Shown here piece by piece: positions 15,327 through 24,354 of a DNA stretch of 64,000 nucleotides (position 1 is the first letter of the stretch; each line of letters starts with the position of its first letter). The stretch comes from Sphingomonas lenta. GTDB taxonomy: Bacteria; Pseudomonadota; Alphaproteobacteria; Sphingomonadales; Sphingomonadaceae. The notes beneath the pieces were generated by a model. That model was not told the origin of the DNA and did no database searches. It was given only the letters and a program-made list of their open reading frames with translations. The position numbers and the translations under genes were made by a program. The DNA is taken from assembly GCF_002288825.1 (NCBI RefSeq), contig NZ_NSLI01000004.1:494501-558500 (forward strand), read 5' to 3'.

Positions 15327-16079
15327 TCAGAGCGCGATCAGCGCGATCTGGCGGCCATAGCCCGGCTCGCCGCGATGCGTCGCGCGGCGGAAGCTGAAGA
15401 AGCGGGCCTCGTCGGCGTAGGTATCGAGGCCGAGCGCCTCCACATGGCGCACGTCCGCCGCGCCCAGACGATGCGCGACATAGCCCTCCAGGTCGAACTG
15501 ATGATGGCCGGGGCGGCCGTCGGAGAAGAAGCGCGCGTTCGCCTCGTCGTCGGCGGCGAAGGTCGCGCGGAATGCGTCGTCGACCTCGTAGCTGCGCTTG
15601 GCGATGCACGGCCCGATCGCGGCGTGGATGCGCGCGCGGTCGGCGCCGAGCGCCTCCATCGCGTCGAGTGTCGCATCGGTGACGCCGGCGAGCGCGCCTT
15701 TCCAGCCCGCGTGCGCGGCCCCGACGACGCCCGCGTCGAGGTCGGCGAAGAGCACGGGGACGCAGTCGGCGGTGAGCACGCCGAGCGCGAGGCCGGGCCG
15801 GTCAGTGACGAGCGCGTCGCCCTCCGGCCGCTCGCGTAGCGGCTCGGTGACGGTAACAACGGTCGCGGAGTGGATCTGGTAGCAGGTGTTAAGCGACGCG
15901 CCCGGCGCCACCGCTTCGACGGCGCGGCGGCGGTTGGTCGCGACCGCTTCGGGCAGGTCGGGGGAGCCAAGGCCGACGTTGAGCTCGGCGTATGAACCGG
16001 TCGACACGCCGCCGCGGCGGCCTAGAAAGCCGTGCGGCACGCCTTCCAACATGCGGGAGCGAACGACTTCGACGATCAT
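15327..16079 (-). CDS. pgeF: Peptidoglycan editing factor PgeF (multicopper-oxidase-like fold)
   Basis: 250 residues of the YfiH/PgeF family. It removes wrongly incorporated residues (such as L-Ser) from UDP-MurNAc peptides; older annotation is polyphenol oxidase/laccase. Motifs with the Zn/Cu ligands are visible: NTCYQIHSATVVTV, LTADCVPVLFAD (Cys), GVVGAAHAGWKGALAGV (His), AAIGPCIAKRSYEVD, and the C-terminal FFSFRRATHRGEPGYGRQIA. The length is typical. Its start overlaps the stop of the GNAT gene by ATGA, so the two form an operon. A cytoplasmic location is expected, with no signal peptide. Confidence 0.93.
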   Translation of the reverse strand: MIVEVVRSRMLEGVPHGFLGRRGGVSTGSYAELNVGLGSPDLPEAVATNRRRAVEAVAPGASLNTCYQIHSATVVTVTEPLRERPEGDALVTDRPGLALGVLTADCVPVLFADLDAGVVGAAHAGWKGALAGVTDATLDAMEALGADRARIHAAIGPCIAKRSYEVDDAFRATFAADDEANARFFSDGRPGHHQFDLEGYVAHRLGAADVRHVEALGLDTYADEARFFSFRRATHRGEPGYGRQIALIAL

Positions 16080-16588
16080 AGCTTGAGCCTCATCACGTGG
16101 TCCTCGTCGACATGGCCGCCGACCTGGAAATCGTAGCGCCCGACGCGCTCGAAGCCGTAGCGCGCGTAGAAGGCCTGCGCGCGATGGTTGTCGACGAAGA
16201 CGGACAGATAGAGGTCCGCGGCCCCACCCGCACGGGCGCGGGCGAGGACCCAGTCCATGAGCGCGCGCGCCAGGCCGGTGCCGTGGAAGGGGGCTAGGAC
16301 ATAGAACTGGCGCAACTCGATCGACGGTCCGCGCGGCTCGAAAGGAAGCGAGGGCGGGCCGAGCTTAGCGTAGGCGACGAGTTCCGCGCCCGTGTCGGCG
16401 ACGCGGACGGCAAAGGCGGGATCGGCGAGTTCAACGGCCCAGCGCTCGGGCGTGTGGTTCTGGAGGAACGCGGCCAGGTCCTCCGGCCGGTAGAGATGAC
16501 CGAAGGTCTCGGTGAAGGTGCGGCGCGCGAGCGCGGCCAGCGCGGGTACGTCGGCGGGTACGGCGTCGCGGAGGGTGGGGAGGGTCAT
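16076..16588 (-). CDS. GNAT-family N-acetyltransferase
   Basis: 170 residues. The GNAT fold is indicated by an N-terminal substrate part (PADVPALAALARRTFTETFG), the acetyl-CoA pyrophosphate-loop region ELRQFYVLAPFHGTGLARAL then MDWVLARARAGGAADLYLSV, and FVDNHRAQAFYARYGFERVG, the typical beta5-alpha4 end. The FHGTGLARAL stretch substitutes for the usual Q/RxxGxG/A loop. The acceptor cannot be deduced. It is the first gene of the pair with pgeF (4-bp ATGA overlap). Similar GNAT-like proteins act on polyamines, amino acids or protein N-termini. Confidence 0.88.
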   Translation of the reverse strand: MTLPTLRDAVPADVPALAALARRTFTETFGHLYRPEDLAAFLQNHTPERWAVELADPAFAVRVADTGAELVAYAKLGPPSLPFEPRGPSIELRQFYVLAPFHGTGLARALMDWVLARARAGGAADLYLSVFVDNHRAQAFYARYGFERVGRYDFQVGGHVDEDHVMRLKL

Positions 16589-16603
16589 CGGTTCACCCTA
16601 CCT

Positions 16604-16738
16604 CGTCACCCCGGACTTGTTCCGGGGTCCATTGTTGTCCAGGCGAACTGTCCGTGGATGGCGGACGGCGGGCGGTGCGCATCCTTGTACGGGAATCCGC
16701 GCACGACGATGGACCCCGGAACAAGTCCAGGGTGACGG
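16604..16738. repeat. Inverted-repeat element, CCGGACTTGTTCCGGGG family, copy 2
   Basis: CGTCACCCCGGACTTGTTCC GGGGTCCAT from 16604 is mirrored by ATGGACCCCGGAACAAGTCC AGGGTGACG ending at 16738, with about 75 bp of less conserved sequence between. It lies between the MidA-like gene stop and the GNAT start, inside a run of minus-strand genes. Confidence 0.65.
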
Positions 16739-16757
16739 TGGGTGATTGGGGCGGACG

Positions 16758-17804
16758 TCATCTGAACCCCGCCGGCGCGGGCCAGCTGCGGTTCGTGACC
16801 GCGAGTACCCGGAACAGCTCGCCCATCGCCTCGACCAGGCGGTTGCGGGCGGTCTCGATCTCCTCCGTCCGAAGCGGCGCGGCGCGTGACAGGGCGGCGG
16901 CGCGGGCGTCGATGCCGAGCGCGCGCAGGAACGCGCCCTGGCCGACGGGACCCCAGGCGGCTGCGCCCTCGGCCTGCGCCGCGGCGGCGAGCGTGGCGAA
17001 GTCGACATGGGCGGTCAGGTCCTGCTCGCCCGGGCTCTCGAATGGGTTGGCGTAGGCGTGGCCGCGTACCGCCTGTAACGTGTCGCCGACCGCCAGGCCT
17101 TCATAACCATAATCGATCGCGAGCAGCGCGCCGCCCTGCGCGGCGATGCGGCTTGCAAGAGCGCGTATGATTGCGACGGAGGCGGGCGATGTTTCGATGA
17201 TCGCGCCGGGATCGGCGTCGCGCAGCGGCTCGGGCACGATCTCCTCCGGCACGCGCGGGCCGGCGATCGGCAGGAACAGCGTGTCCTGGCACGCCACGAG
17301 GCGCTCGTGCCAAACGCCTACGCCGCGCACGAGCTGGCGGACGGGGAGCGCGTCGAAGAACTCGTTGGCGAGGACGAGCAGCGGGCGGTCGACTGGCAGT
17401 GTGTCAACGGTCTCGTGCCACATTGCGTGCGGTACGCGCGCCTTCTGCGCCTCGCGCAATGTCGGGCTGGTCTCGACGAGATGGACGGGCGCAGCGAAGC
17501 CCGCCTTGGCCGCGGCGCGGAGCGCGTCGGCGGAGAGCGTGCCGCGGCCGGGACCTAGCTCGACCCAGACGGCGTCCAACCGGCCTGCGCGGTCCCACAG
17601 GTCGGCTGCCCAAAGGCCGAGGAGCTCCCCGAACATTTGGCTGATCTCGGGCGAGGTGGTGAAGTCGCCGCCTGCGCCCAGCGGGTCACGCGTGGCGTAG
17701 TAGTGCGCGTTGGCGGCGGCCATAAACTGGCTGACCGGGATCGGCCCGGCGAGCGCGATGGCACGCGCTAGGCGTTCAGGGAGGTGGGGGTCGGATTGGT
17801 CCAT
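16758..17804 (-). CDS. SAM-dependent methyltransferase, COG1565 (NDUFAF7/MidA-like)
   Basis: About 348 residues. The family makes a symmetric dimethylarginine on a complex I subunit in mitochondria (NDUFAF7); bacterial members are thought to serve complex I assembly. Motifs: HYYATRDPLGAGGDFTTSPE then ISQMFGELLGLWAADLW, the SAM site VELGPGRGTLSADALRA, NEFFDALPVRQLV, LLAIDYGYEG, and VDFATLAAAAQAEGA. The ATG at 17804 is chosen; a GTG sits one codon upstream. In many Sphingomonads this gene is downstream of lgt and upstream of pgeF, exactly as here, which supports an lgt-mtase-GNAT-pgeF transcription unit. Confidence 0.9.
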   Translation of the reverse strand: MDQSDPHLPERLARAIALAGPIPVSQFMAAANAHYYATRDPLGAGGDFTTSPEISQMFGELLGLWAADLWDRAGRLDAVWVELGPGRGTLSADALRAAAKAGFAAPVHLVETSPTLREAQKARVPHAMWHETVDTLPVDRPLLVLANEFFDALPVRQLVRGVGVWHERLVACQDTLFLPIAGPRVPEEIVPEPLRDADPGAIIETSPASVAIIRALASRIAAQGGALLAIDYGYEGLAVGDTLQAVRGHAYANPFESPGEQDLTAHVDFATLAAAAQAEGAAAWGPVGQGAFLRALGIDARAAALSRAAPLRTEEIETARNRLVEAMGELFRVLAVTNRSWPAPAGFR

Positions 17805-17822
17805 CACGTTTTCCGCTCCAGG

Positions 17823-17905
17823 CCCGCCGCGGGCAAAGCCCGCGTCGTCAGACGGGCTGCGCCCGCTGGCCGGGCTTGCCGGCGTGGCGCGGCGCGGCCG
17901 CGTTC
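17823..17905. repeat. Hairpin repeat between lgt and the methyltransferase
   Basis: CGCGGGCAAAGCCCGCG (17828-17844) followed by TCGTCAGACGG is the reverse-oriented form of the GACGACGCGG-hairpin unit. A second stem GGCCGGGCTTGCCGG lies next to it. The family occurs four times in the window, always at gene ends. Confidence 0.45.
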
Positions 17906-17912
17906 TCGCCGG

Positions 17913-18794
17913 CTACGCCACGCTCTCCGTGCCGGCAATGGGCTCGACACGCTCGCGGCGGTGCTTCGCGGTAAGGACGAGGTAGAGCCCGCCCAGGATC
18001 ATGGGCACGCACAGCCACTGCCCCATGTGCAGGCCCGTCGCCTCCGCAAACTCCCGCAGGTGGCTGTCGGGCTCGCGGAAGAACTCGACCACGAAGCGGG
18101 CGAGGCCGTAGCCGAGCAGGAACAGGCCGACGAGCTTGCCCGGCTCGTAACGCGCCTTGGTGCGCCAGAAGGCGAACCACAGGATCGCGAAGAGGAGGAT
18201 GCCTTCAAGACCCGCCTCGTAGAGCTGGCTCGGGTGGCGCGCCGGCTCGGGGACGCCGAAGGGAACGGTGCGGTCGAACACGATCGCCCAGGGCACGTCT
18301 GCGGGCTTGCCCCAGAGCTCGCCGTTCACGAAGTTCGCCAACCGCCCGAAGAACAGGCCGAAGGGGACGCAGCACGCGACATAGTCGTGGACGCGCAGCC
18401 AGTTGAGCCCGTGGTTGCGCGCGAACAGCATGATGCCCAGCGAGGTGCCGATCACGCCGCCGTGGAACGACATGCCGCCGTCCCACAGCCGCAGCACGCG
18501 CAACGGGTTGGCGAACATGTCGGGCGCGTAGAACAGCACGTAACCGAGCCGGCCGCCGAGGATGATGCCGAGGGTCGCGTAGAAGACTAGGTCGTCGGCG
18601 TGGCGCCTGGCCATGGGCGCAGCCGGCTCACGCAGCAGGCGGAGCAGGTACCACCAGCCGATCACGATGCCCGCGATGTACGCCAGGCTGTACCAGCGCA
18701 GGCTGAAGCCGCCGACGGTGAATACATCGGGACGCAGCGGGAGATCGCTGAAGCGGATGTGGCCGGCGGTGCTGGCCAGGGTTTCTAGGATCAA
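17913..18794 (-). CDS. lgt: Prolipoprotein diacylglyceryl transferase
   Basis: About 293 residues. It transfers a diacylglyceryl group from phosphatidylglycerol to the lipobox Cys of prolipoproteins in the inner membrane. It has about seven hydrophobic spans. The Lgt signature is visible: [15 protein letters not shown] with the essential His, and [20 protein letters not shown] with catalytic-core Asn/Glu. [16 protein letters not shown] and the late Arg/Glu segment [16 protein letters not shown] also match. The start is a TTG at 18792-18794 ([14 protein letters not shown]) with GAGGGGAAAAG upstream. The frame stays open much further but encodes nothing lgt-like. It likely leads the lgt-methyltransferase-GNAT-pgeF unit. 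Confidence 0.95.
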   Translation of the reverse strand: MILETLASTAGHIRFSDLPLRPDVFTVGGFSLRWYSLAYIAGIVIGWWYLLRLLREPAAPMARRHADDLVFYATLGIILGGRLGYVLFYAPDMFANPLRVLRLWDGGMSFHGGVIGTSLGIMLFARNHGLNWLRVHDYVACCVPFGLFFGRLANFVNGELWGKPADVPWAIVFDRTVPFGVPEPARHPSQLYEAGLEGILLFAILWFAFWRTKARYEPGKLVGLFLLGYGLARFVVEFFREPDSHLREFAEATGLHMGQWLCVPMILGGLYLVLTAKHRRERVEPIAGTESVA

Positions 18795-18860
18795 GGTCTT
18801 TTCCCCTCTGGTCGCGGGCTGCATAAAGATGGTCGAGAACAAACCCAAGCGGAGAGAGGG

Positions 18861-20555
18861 ATGCCGACCGAACTTGACCGCATGATGGATGCGGGGCTCG
18901 AGCAGCTGACGGGCCAGGGCGGGCCGGCGATGACCGCCACGGTCGAGCGGGACGGCCTGACGCTGCCGGTGATCGCCACCGCGCCGCCGACGCTGCCCGC
19001 GTACATGCGGCACTTCTGCGCGCAGCACGGTGATCTGACCTTTCTCGTCGCGGGGGAGGAGCGGTTGAGCTTCGCGCAGATGCTGGAACAAGGCGAGGCG
19101 GTCGCGCGGGCGCTGGTCTCGCGGGGCGTCCGCAAGGGCGATCGGGTGGGCATCGCGATGCGTAATTCGCCGAGCTGGATCGCGCTGTACATGGGCGCGG
19201 TGATGGCGGGCGGCGTCGCCACGCTGCTCAACGGCTGGTGGCAGTCCCACGAGTTCGCGCACGCGGTCGCGGACGTGGAATGTTCGCTGATCCTCGCCGA
19301 TCCACCGCGCGCCAAGCGCCTGGCGGCGATCGACGGGCTTAAGCCACCGGTGCTGGTGATTGACGATGCGTTACCGCTCGCCCAGGCGCTCGCGCCTTTG
19401 TTGGGCGAGGGTGGGCAGGTCCCGTTCCCCGACATCGGACCGGACGACCACGCCACCATCCTGTTCACCTCCGGCTCGACGGGGCAATCGAAGGGTGCGC
19501 TGTCGGATCATCGCGCGGTGGTGCAGGCGACGTTCAACTACCTGGCCCAAGCGCTGGTGATGCTCGGCATCGCGACCAGGATGGGCACGCCGCCCCAGGG
19601 TCAGCCGGCGACGCTCCTCAACCTGCCGCTGTTCCACGTCACCGCCGAGGTGCCGATGTTCCTTCAGAGCTTCGCCATGGGCAGGAAGCTCGTGCTCATG
19701 CCGAAGTGGGACGCGGAGGAGGCGATGCGGCTGATCGAGAGGGAGCGCGTCACCTACTTCGTCGGCGTGCCGCTGATGAGCTTCGAGATCCTCAACCACC
19801 CGAAGCGCGGTGCTTACGACCTGTCCTCCGTCACCGACTTCGCCGCGGGCGGCGCGCCGCGGCCGGTTGAGCACGTCAAGCGCATCAACGACGAGATGGG
19901 CGGCGGAGCGCCCCTGATCGGTTACGGCCTCACCGAGACGAACGGCGTGGGCACGGGCAACTGGCGGTCCAATTATCTGGAGAAGCCGGCCTCGGCGGGC
20001 AGGCCGTCGCTGCCGCTCGTCGACCTCGCGATCAAGGACCCGACCGGCCGGACGCTCGGCGCTAACGAGCGCGGCGAGGTGTGCATCCGCTCGGTGTGCA
20101 ACTTCCGCGAATACTGGAACAACCCGGAAGCGACGCGCGCCGCCTTCACCGCCGACCGCTATTTCCGGACCGGCGACATCGGCTATCTCGACGAGGACGG
20201 TTACCTGTTCATCGTCGACCGTTTGAAGGACATTATCATCCGCGGCGGCGAGAACATCAGCTGCCAGGAGGTCGAGGCCGCGCTCTACGAGCACCATGAG
20301 GTTGCGGAGGCGGCGGTCTTCTCGCTCCCCGACGGGAGGCTCGGCGAGATACCGGGCGCGGTGGTCGAGCCGCAGCCCGGCCACGCGCTGTCCGAGGAGG
20401 GCCTGCGCGAGTTCCTGAAGGCGCGGCTCGCGGCGTTCAAGGTGCCCGCGCGCATCTGGATCGTCTCCGACCCATTACCCCGATTGGGGACGGAGAAGAT
20501 CGACAAGGTGGGGCTGAAGGCGACCTACCGCGCGGTGTACGCGGCGGAGGGCTAG
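18861..20555 (+). CDS. Acyl-CoA synthetase, AMP-binding (ANL) superfamily
   Basis: 564 residues. It activates a carboxylic acid to acyl-AMP and then acyl-CoA. ANL motifs: A3 [19 protein letters not shown]5 [17 protein letters not shown]7/A8 [20 protein letters not shown] and [20 protein letters not shown]. The C-terminal catalytic Lys is expected in [12 protein letters not shown]. The position resembles long- or medium-chain fatty acid-CoA ligases and cyclohexanecarboxylate-CoA ligases; the substrate is unknown. It is transcribed divergently from lgt across a 66-bp gap. Its stop shares CTAG with the stop of the convergent secreted-protein gene. The downstream part of the window holds GMC and quinone oxidoreductases, possibly in the same kind of catabolism. 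Confidence 0.92.
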   Translation: MPTELDRMMDAGLEQLTGQGGPAMTATVERDGLTLPVIATAPPTLPAYMRHFCAQHGDLTFLVAGEERLSFAQMLEQGEAVARALVSRGVRKGDRVGIAMRNSPSWIALYMGAVMAGGVATLLNGWWQSHEFAHAVADVECSLILADPPRAKRLAAIDGLKPPVLVIDDALPLAQALAPLLGEGGQVPFPDIGPDDHATILFTSGSTGQSKGALSDHRAVVQATFNYLAQALVMLGIATRMGTPPQGQPATLLNLPLFHVTAEVPMFLQSFAMGRKLVLMPKWDAEEAMRLIERERVTYFVGVPLMSFEILNHPKRGAYDLSSVTDFAAGGAPRPVEHVKRINDEMGGGAPLIGYGLTETNGVGTGNWRSNYLEKPASAGRPSLPLVDLAIKDPTGRTLGANERGEVCIRSVCNFREYWNNPEATRAAFTADRYFRTGDIGYLDEDGYLFIVDRLKDIIIRGGENISCQEVEAALYEHHEVAEAAVFSLPDGRLGEIPGAVVEPQPGHALSEEGLREFLKARLAAFKVPARIWIVSDPLPRLGTEKIDKVGLKATYRAVYAAEG

Positions 20556-21076
20556 CGCAGGCGCTTCACCAGGAAGCTCCGGCCGCCCTCCACCTGGGCT
20601 CGGTAGCCGCCCAGCGCGGCGGTGCGGATCGTGATGGACTTGCCCGCCCTGGGGTCGAAGCTGCTCGGCTCGACCGATTGCCACGACGTGCCGTCGGCGA
20701 GCTGAAGGTTCCAGCGGCCGTGATCGCGCGCCGGCTCGACGGTGCGGACCGTGGAGGTCAGCTCGCGCACCTCGGGCGCTCGGCCGCCCGTCGCCGCGGC
20801 CAGGGCGTTGTCGGCGCTGCCGGGCAGACCGAACCGGCGGCGCTGCTCGGCCGCCAGCCGCTCGCGGTCGACCACCAGCACCTCGTCGCGAACCTTGGCG
20901 ACGGCGACGCCGTCCGCCAGCCGCTCGAAACAGGCGAGCCGCTCCGGCGCGCCGGGCACGGCGCGGCAGCGCGCCAGGTCGTCCAGGAGGCGCGCGCCCG
21001 AGCCCTCGCGCTGTGCGGAGGCTGTCGCGGGCAGGAGAAGGAGCAGCAGGACGCAGCACGGCGACGAACGGAACAT
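20552..21076 (-). CDS. Secreted hypothetical protein with CxxxxxxxERLxCFE motif
   Basis: 174 residues. The signal peptide is clear (MFRSSPCCVLLLLLLPATAS, cleavage near ASA/Q). The mature N-terminus has DLARCRAVPGAPERLACFER, a two-Cys motif common to many small alphaproteobacterial periplasmic proteins and to VasI-like proteins. The C-terminal half (TSTVRTVEPARDHGRWNLQL then ADGTSWQSVEP and AGKSITIRTAALGGYRAQVE) looks like a small beta-barrel. Nearest named resemblance is hypothetical proteins of Sphingomonads with this C/CFD signature. It is periplasmic by inference, function unknown. It is convergent with the acyl-CoA ligase, sharing CTAG at the stops. Confidence 0.8.
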   Translation of the reverse strand: MFRSSPCCVLLLLLLPATASAQREGSGARLLDDLARCRAVPGAPERLACFERLADGVAVAKVRDEVLVVDRERLAAEQRRRFGLPGSADNALAAATGGRAPEVRELTSTVRTVEPARDHGRWNLQLADGTSWQSVEPSSFDPRAGKSITIRTAALGGYRAQVEGGRSFLVKRLR

Positions 21077-21294
21077 GGGTCACTCCAACGGGTGGGAAGC
21101 CGGACTTGTAGTATGAATGGCCGATCCGGCCTGTATCGAATTTGCAACAGTGGAATACGAAACGACGCCGGCCTGTCCGGAATCGTCACACCGGCATTGC
21201 GGCACGGTCGTTTTGTTCCTTTAGTCGCGCCCAGAGCCGGGCCAGCCCGGCCGCGAACAGTGACGGCGTCGGCCGTTCAAGGGGGTATGACCAG

Positions 21295-24291
21295 ATGATG
21301 ACCCGTATCCGCGCGCGCTTGTTGGCGTCCGCGCTTCTCGCCGGTGGCGCCGCGTTCGCGACCCCGGCGCTCGCCCAGGTGGCGCCGCAGGAGGCCGTGA
21401 ACGACGGCAACGCCGACATCGTCGACCAGACTGACGCCGCGCAGACGGCGGCCGAAGACGTGGTCGTCACCGGCTCGCGCATCGCGCGTCCCGACCTGGA
21501 GCTGTCGAGCCCCGTGACCGTGGTCGGCGCGGAGGAGATCGCGCTGCGCGCGCCCGCGTCCGTGGAGCAGGTGCTGCGTCAGCTTCCCGGCGTCGCGCCC
21601 GGCATCAATCCGGCCGTCAACAACGGTGCCAACGGCGTCGCCTCCTTCAATTTCCGCAATCTCGGCACCAACCGCAACCTGGTCCTGCTGAACTCGCGGC
21701 GCGTGGTTCCCTCCACGATCGCCGGCGTGGTCGACTTGAACGTCATCCCCGTGGCGCTGATCGAGCGGTCGGACCTGCTGACGGGCGGCGCCGTGACCAA
21801 CTACGGCGCGGACGCGATCGCGGGCGTGATCAACTTCATCACCCGCCGCGATTTCTCCGGGTTCGAAGCCAACGCCCTCTACGGCGTGACGGAGCGCGGG
21901 GACGGCCAGAGCTTCCGCCTCGACCTGACCACGGGCGCGAACTTCGACGACGGCCGCGGCAACGTGGTGCTGGGCGTCAGCTACACCGACACGCGCCCCG
22001 TGCTGCAGGGTAACCGCGACATCGGCACCGTGTCGCGCGCCTCGACCTTCGCCGGTACGACGTCACCCGCGCGCGGCACGCCGCAGGGCTCCAACACCGC
22101 CGTGCCGGCGTCCGTGTTCTTCCCGATCCAGAACTCGCGCTTCGATCCGGCGTCCGGCACGATCGTCGCCGGGCTGTCGGACTACAACTTCAACCCGCTC
22201 AACTACTTCCAGACGCCGCTCGACCGCTGGAGCGTTTACGGCTCGGGCCATTATGAGATCACGAGCGGCGTCGAGGCGTTCACCGAAGCGCTGTTCACCC
22301 GCTCGACCGTGGTGCAGAACCTGGCGCCCACCGGCACGTTCACCGAGCAGTTCCAGGTTCCGCTCAACAACCAGTTCCTCACGCCGGCCCAGCGGACGCA
22401 GCTCTGCGCCGCCGCCAACGTTCCCAACGCCGCCGGCGTGTTCCCGCTCGGCGCGGCCTGCCCGGCCGCGATCGCCGCGGGCACGGAGATCACCGGCATC
22501 TTCGCCCGCCGCTTCGTCGAGTCCGGCCCGCGCGTCGGCACGTTCCGGACCAACCTGTTCCAGGTGACCGCGGGCTTCCGCGGCTCGATCACCGAGTCGC
22601 TGAACTGGGAGGTCTTCGGCCAGTACGGCGAGGCCGAGCGCCGCTCCGTCAACACCAACACGGCGCTGCGCAGCCGCGTGCAGCAGGCGCTGCGCGGCTG
22701 CCCGACGGGCTCCACCGCGGGCTGCGTGCCGATCAACATCTTCGGCGCGGAAGGAACGCTGAGCCAAGCGTCGCTCGCCTTCGTGGGCGTTCCGACGACG
22801 CAGACCACCAACACGGAGTTCGCGGACGCGCAGGCGATCATCAGCGGCGACCTGGGCTTCTCCAGCCCGCTCGCCGACTCGCCGATCGGCATCGCGGTCG
22901 GCGCCGAATACCGCCGCAACGCCGCCAGCCAGCTGGGCGACCTGCCGAACCAGATCCCGGGCGAGATCCTGGGCGCGGGCGGCGCGTTCCTGACCATCGA
23001 CGGCGAGATCGAGTCGACCGAGTTCTTCGGCGAGCTCAACGCGCCGCTGATCACCGACCGGCCGTTCTTCCACGACCTGACGCTGGAGGCCGGCGTCCGC
23101 TACTCCGACTTCAGCACCACGGGCGGCAACACCACCTACAAGGTGGGCGGCAGCTGGTCGCCGATCGAGGCGGTCAAGTTCCGCGGCCTGTACACGCGCG
23201 CCGTCCGCTCGCCGAACGTCTCCGAGCTGTTCTCGCCGGTGAACACCGTGCTGAACAACCTCGCGGTGGATCCCTGCCAGGGCACGGTGGCGCAGGTCCA
23301 GGCGCGGGGCGCGAACAACGTCGCGCTCTGCACGGAGCAGCTCAACCGGGTCGGCCTCCCCGCATCGGCGCTGGGCAGCATTCCGGCGCCGATCGCCGGC
23401 CAGATCAACGTCACCAGCGACGGCAACGAGAACCTCGATCCGGAGCGGGCGACCACGATCACGGCGGGCGTCGTGCTGCAGCCGCGCAGCATCATCCCCG
23501 GCCTGTCGATCACGGCGGATTGGTACCGCATCCGCGTGCGCGGCGCGATCACCACGCCGACCGTGGGCGACATCCTGAACGGCTGCTTCAGCCAGGCGAG
23601 CCCGGCCGACACGCGTTGCCAATTGATCTTCCGCAACCCGCTCACCGGCGGACTCAGCGGTTCGGCGGCGACGACCCAGGGCGTGTTCCTGCTCACCAGC
23701 AACCAGGGCTTCCTGGAGACGGAGGGCGTCGACTTCAACCTGTCGTACACGCGTGACTTCGGCGCGGTCCGCTTCAGCGGCTTCGTGAACGGCAACTATA
23801 CCGACAAGAGCCGGTTCCAGTCGAACCCGAACTCGTTCATCCGCGAGTGCACCGGCTTCTACAGCGTGTCGTGCGACCCGCCGCAGCCGGAGTTCTCGCT
23901 CAACGCCCGCGCGACGCTCGGCTTCGAGGGTGTGGACGTGTCGCTCCTGTGGCGTCACATCAGCGAGCTCGAGTACGAGCCGCGCACCGGGGCGAACGCC
24001 ACCACGCAGCCGGCGGCGGGCACGGTGGGCAGCTTCGGCTCGTCCAACCCGGCGAGCGTCGTCGAGAGCTACCGTCAGATCGACGAGTTCAACTATTTCG
24101 ACCTGAACATCGGGTTCGACCTGACGGACGCGCTCCGGCTCAACTTCCTGGTCGAGAACCTGCTCGACAAGGACCCGCCGGAGGTGGGCAACACGATCGG
24201 TTCGACCTCGTTCAACAGCGGCAACACCTACCCGTCGGTCTACGACGCGCTGGGCCGCCGCTTCACCGCGAGCGCGCGCCTGCGCTTCTGA
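21295..24291 (+). CDS. TonB-dependent outer-membrane receptor
   Basis: 998 residues. An energised outer-membrane transporter; the substrate is unknown and could be a siderophore, sugar or peptide. A signal peptide (MMTRIRARLLASALLAGGAA, ending ATPALAQ) is followed by the TonB-box region (EDVVVTGSRIARPDLELSSP) and the plug: ASVEQVLRQLPGVAPG, FNFRNLGTNRNLVLLNSRRV, NYGADAIAGVINFITRR. The long beta-barrel closes with the typical YDALGRRFTASARLRF, ending in Phe. No CarA-type sensor N-domain is present, so it is not a transducer. It resembles the large 'SRI' receptors numerous in Sphingomonas/Caulobacter. The ATG at 21295 follows GGGGG at good spacing; the open frame continues upstream without a signal peptide. 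It is monocistronic with a terminator. Confidence 0.94.
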   Translation: MMTRIRARLLASALLAGGAAFATPALAQVAPQEAVNDGNADIVDQTDAAQTAAEDVVVTGSRIARPDLELSSPVTVVGAEEIALRAPASVEQVLRQLPGVAPGINPAVNNGANGVASFNFRNLGTNRNLVLLNSRRVVPSTIAGVVDLNVIPVALIERSDLLTGGAVTNYGADAIAGVINFITRRDFSGFEANALYGVTERGDGQSFRLDLTTGANFDDGRGNVVLGVSYTDTRPVLQGNRDIGTVSRASTFAGTTSPARGTPQGSNTAVPASVFFPIQNSRFDPASGTIVAGLSDYNFNPLNYFQTPLDRWSVYGSGHYEITSGVEAFTEALFTRSTVVQNLAPTGTFTEQFQVPLNNQFLTPAQRTQLCAAANVPNAAGVFPLGAACPAAIAAGTEITGIFARRFVESGPRVGTFRTNLFQVTAGFRGSITESLNWEVFGQYGEAERRSVNTNTALRSRVQQALRGCPTGSTAGCVPINIFGAEGTLSQASLAFVGVPTTQTTNTEFADAQAIISGDLGFSSPLADSPIGIAVGAEYRRNAASQLGDLPNQIPGEILGAGGAFLTIDGEIESTEFFGELNAPLITDRPFFHDLTLEAGVRYSDFSTTGGNTTYKVGGSWSPIEAVKFRGLYTRAVRSPNVSELFSPVNTVLNNLAVDPCQGTVAQVQARGANNVALCTEQLNRVGLPASALGSIPAPIAGQINVTSDGNENLDPERATTITAGVVLQPRSIIPGLSITADWYRIRVRGAITTPTVGDILNGCFSQASPADTRCQLIFRNPLTGGLSGSAATTQGVFLLTSNQGFLETEGVDFNLSYTRDFGAVRFSGFVNGNYTDKSRFQSNPNSFIRECTGFYSVSCDPPQPEFSLNARATLGFEGVDVSLLWRHISELEYEPRTGANATTQPAAGTVGSFGSSNPASVVESYRQIDEFNYFDLNIGFDLTDALRLNFLVENLLDKDPPEVGNTIGSTSFNSGNTYPSVYDALGRRFTASARLRF

Positions 24292-24316
24292 CGCGCGGCT
24301 GAGGTTCGGAGAGGAG

Positions 24317-24354
24317 AGGGGCGGCGGCCGCGAGGCCGACCGCCCCCTTTCTTT
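24317..24354 (+). terminator. Terminator hairpin after the TonB receptor
   Basis: GGGGCGG (24318-24324) pairs with CCGCCCC (24340-24346), and is followed by CTTTCTTT. The T-run is interrupted, so strength is uncertain. It overlaps the last codons of the convergent GMC gene by 2 bp. Confidence 0.6.

Noticed and set aside
18795..19262. N-terminal extension of lgt to 449 residues
   Set aside because: The added 156 residues are antisense to the acyl-CoA ligase and unlike Lgt; TTG at 18794 has a good ribosome site.
22063..23958. 631-codon open frame antisense to the TonB receptor
   Set aside because: The receptor on the + strand has plug and barrel motifs; the antisense product is Arg/Ala-rich with no motif.
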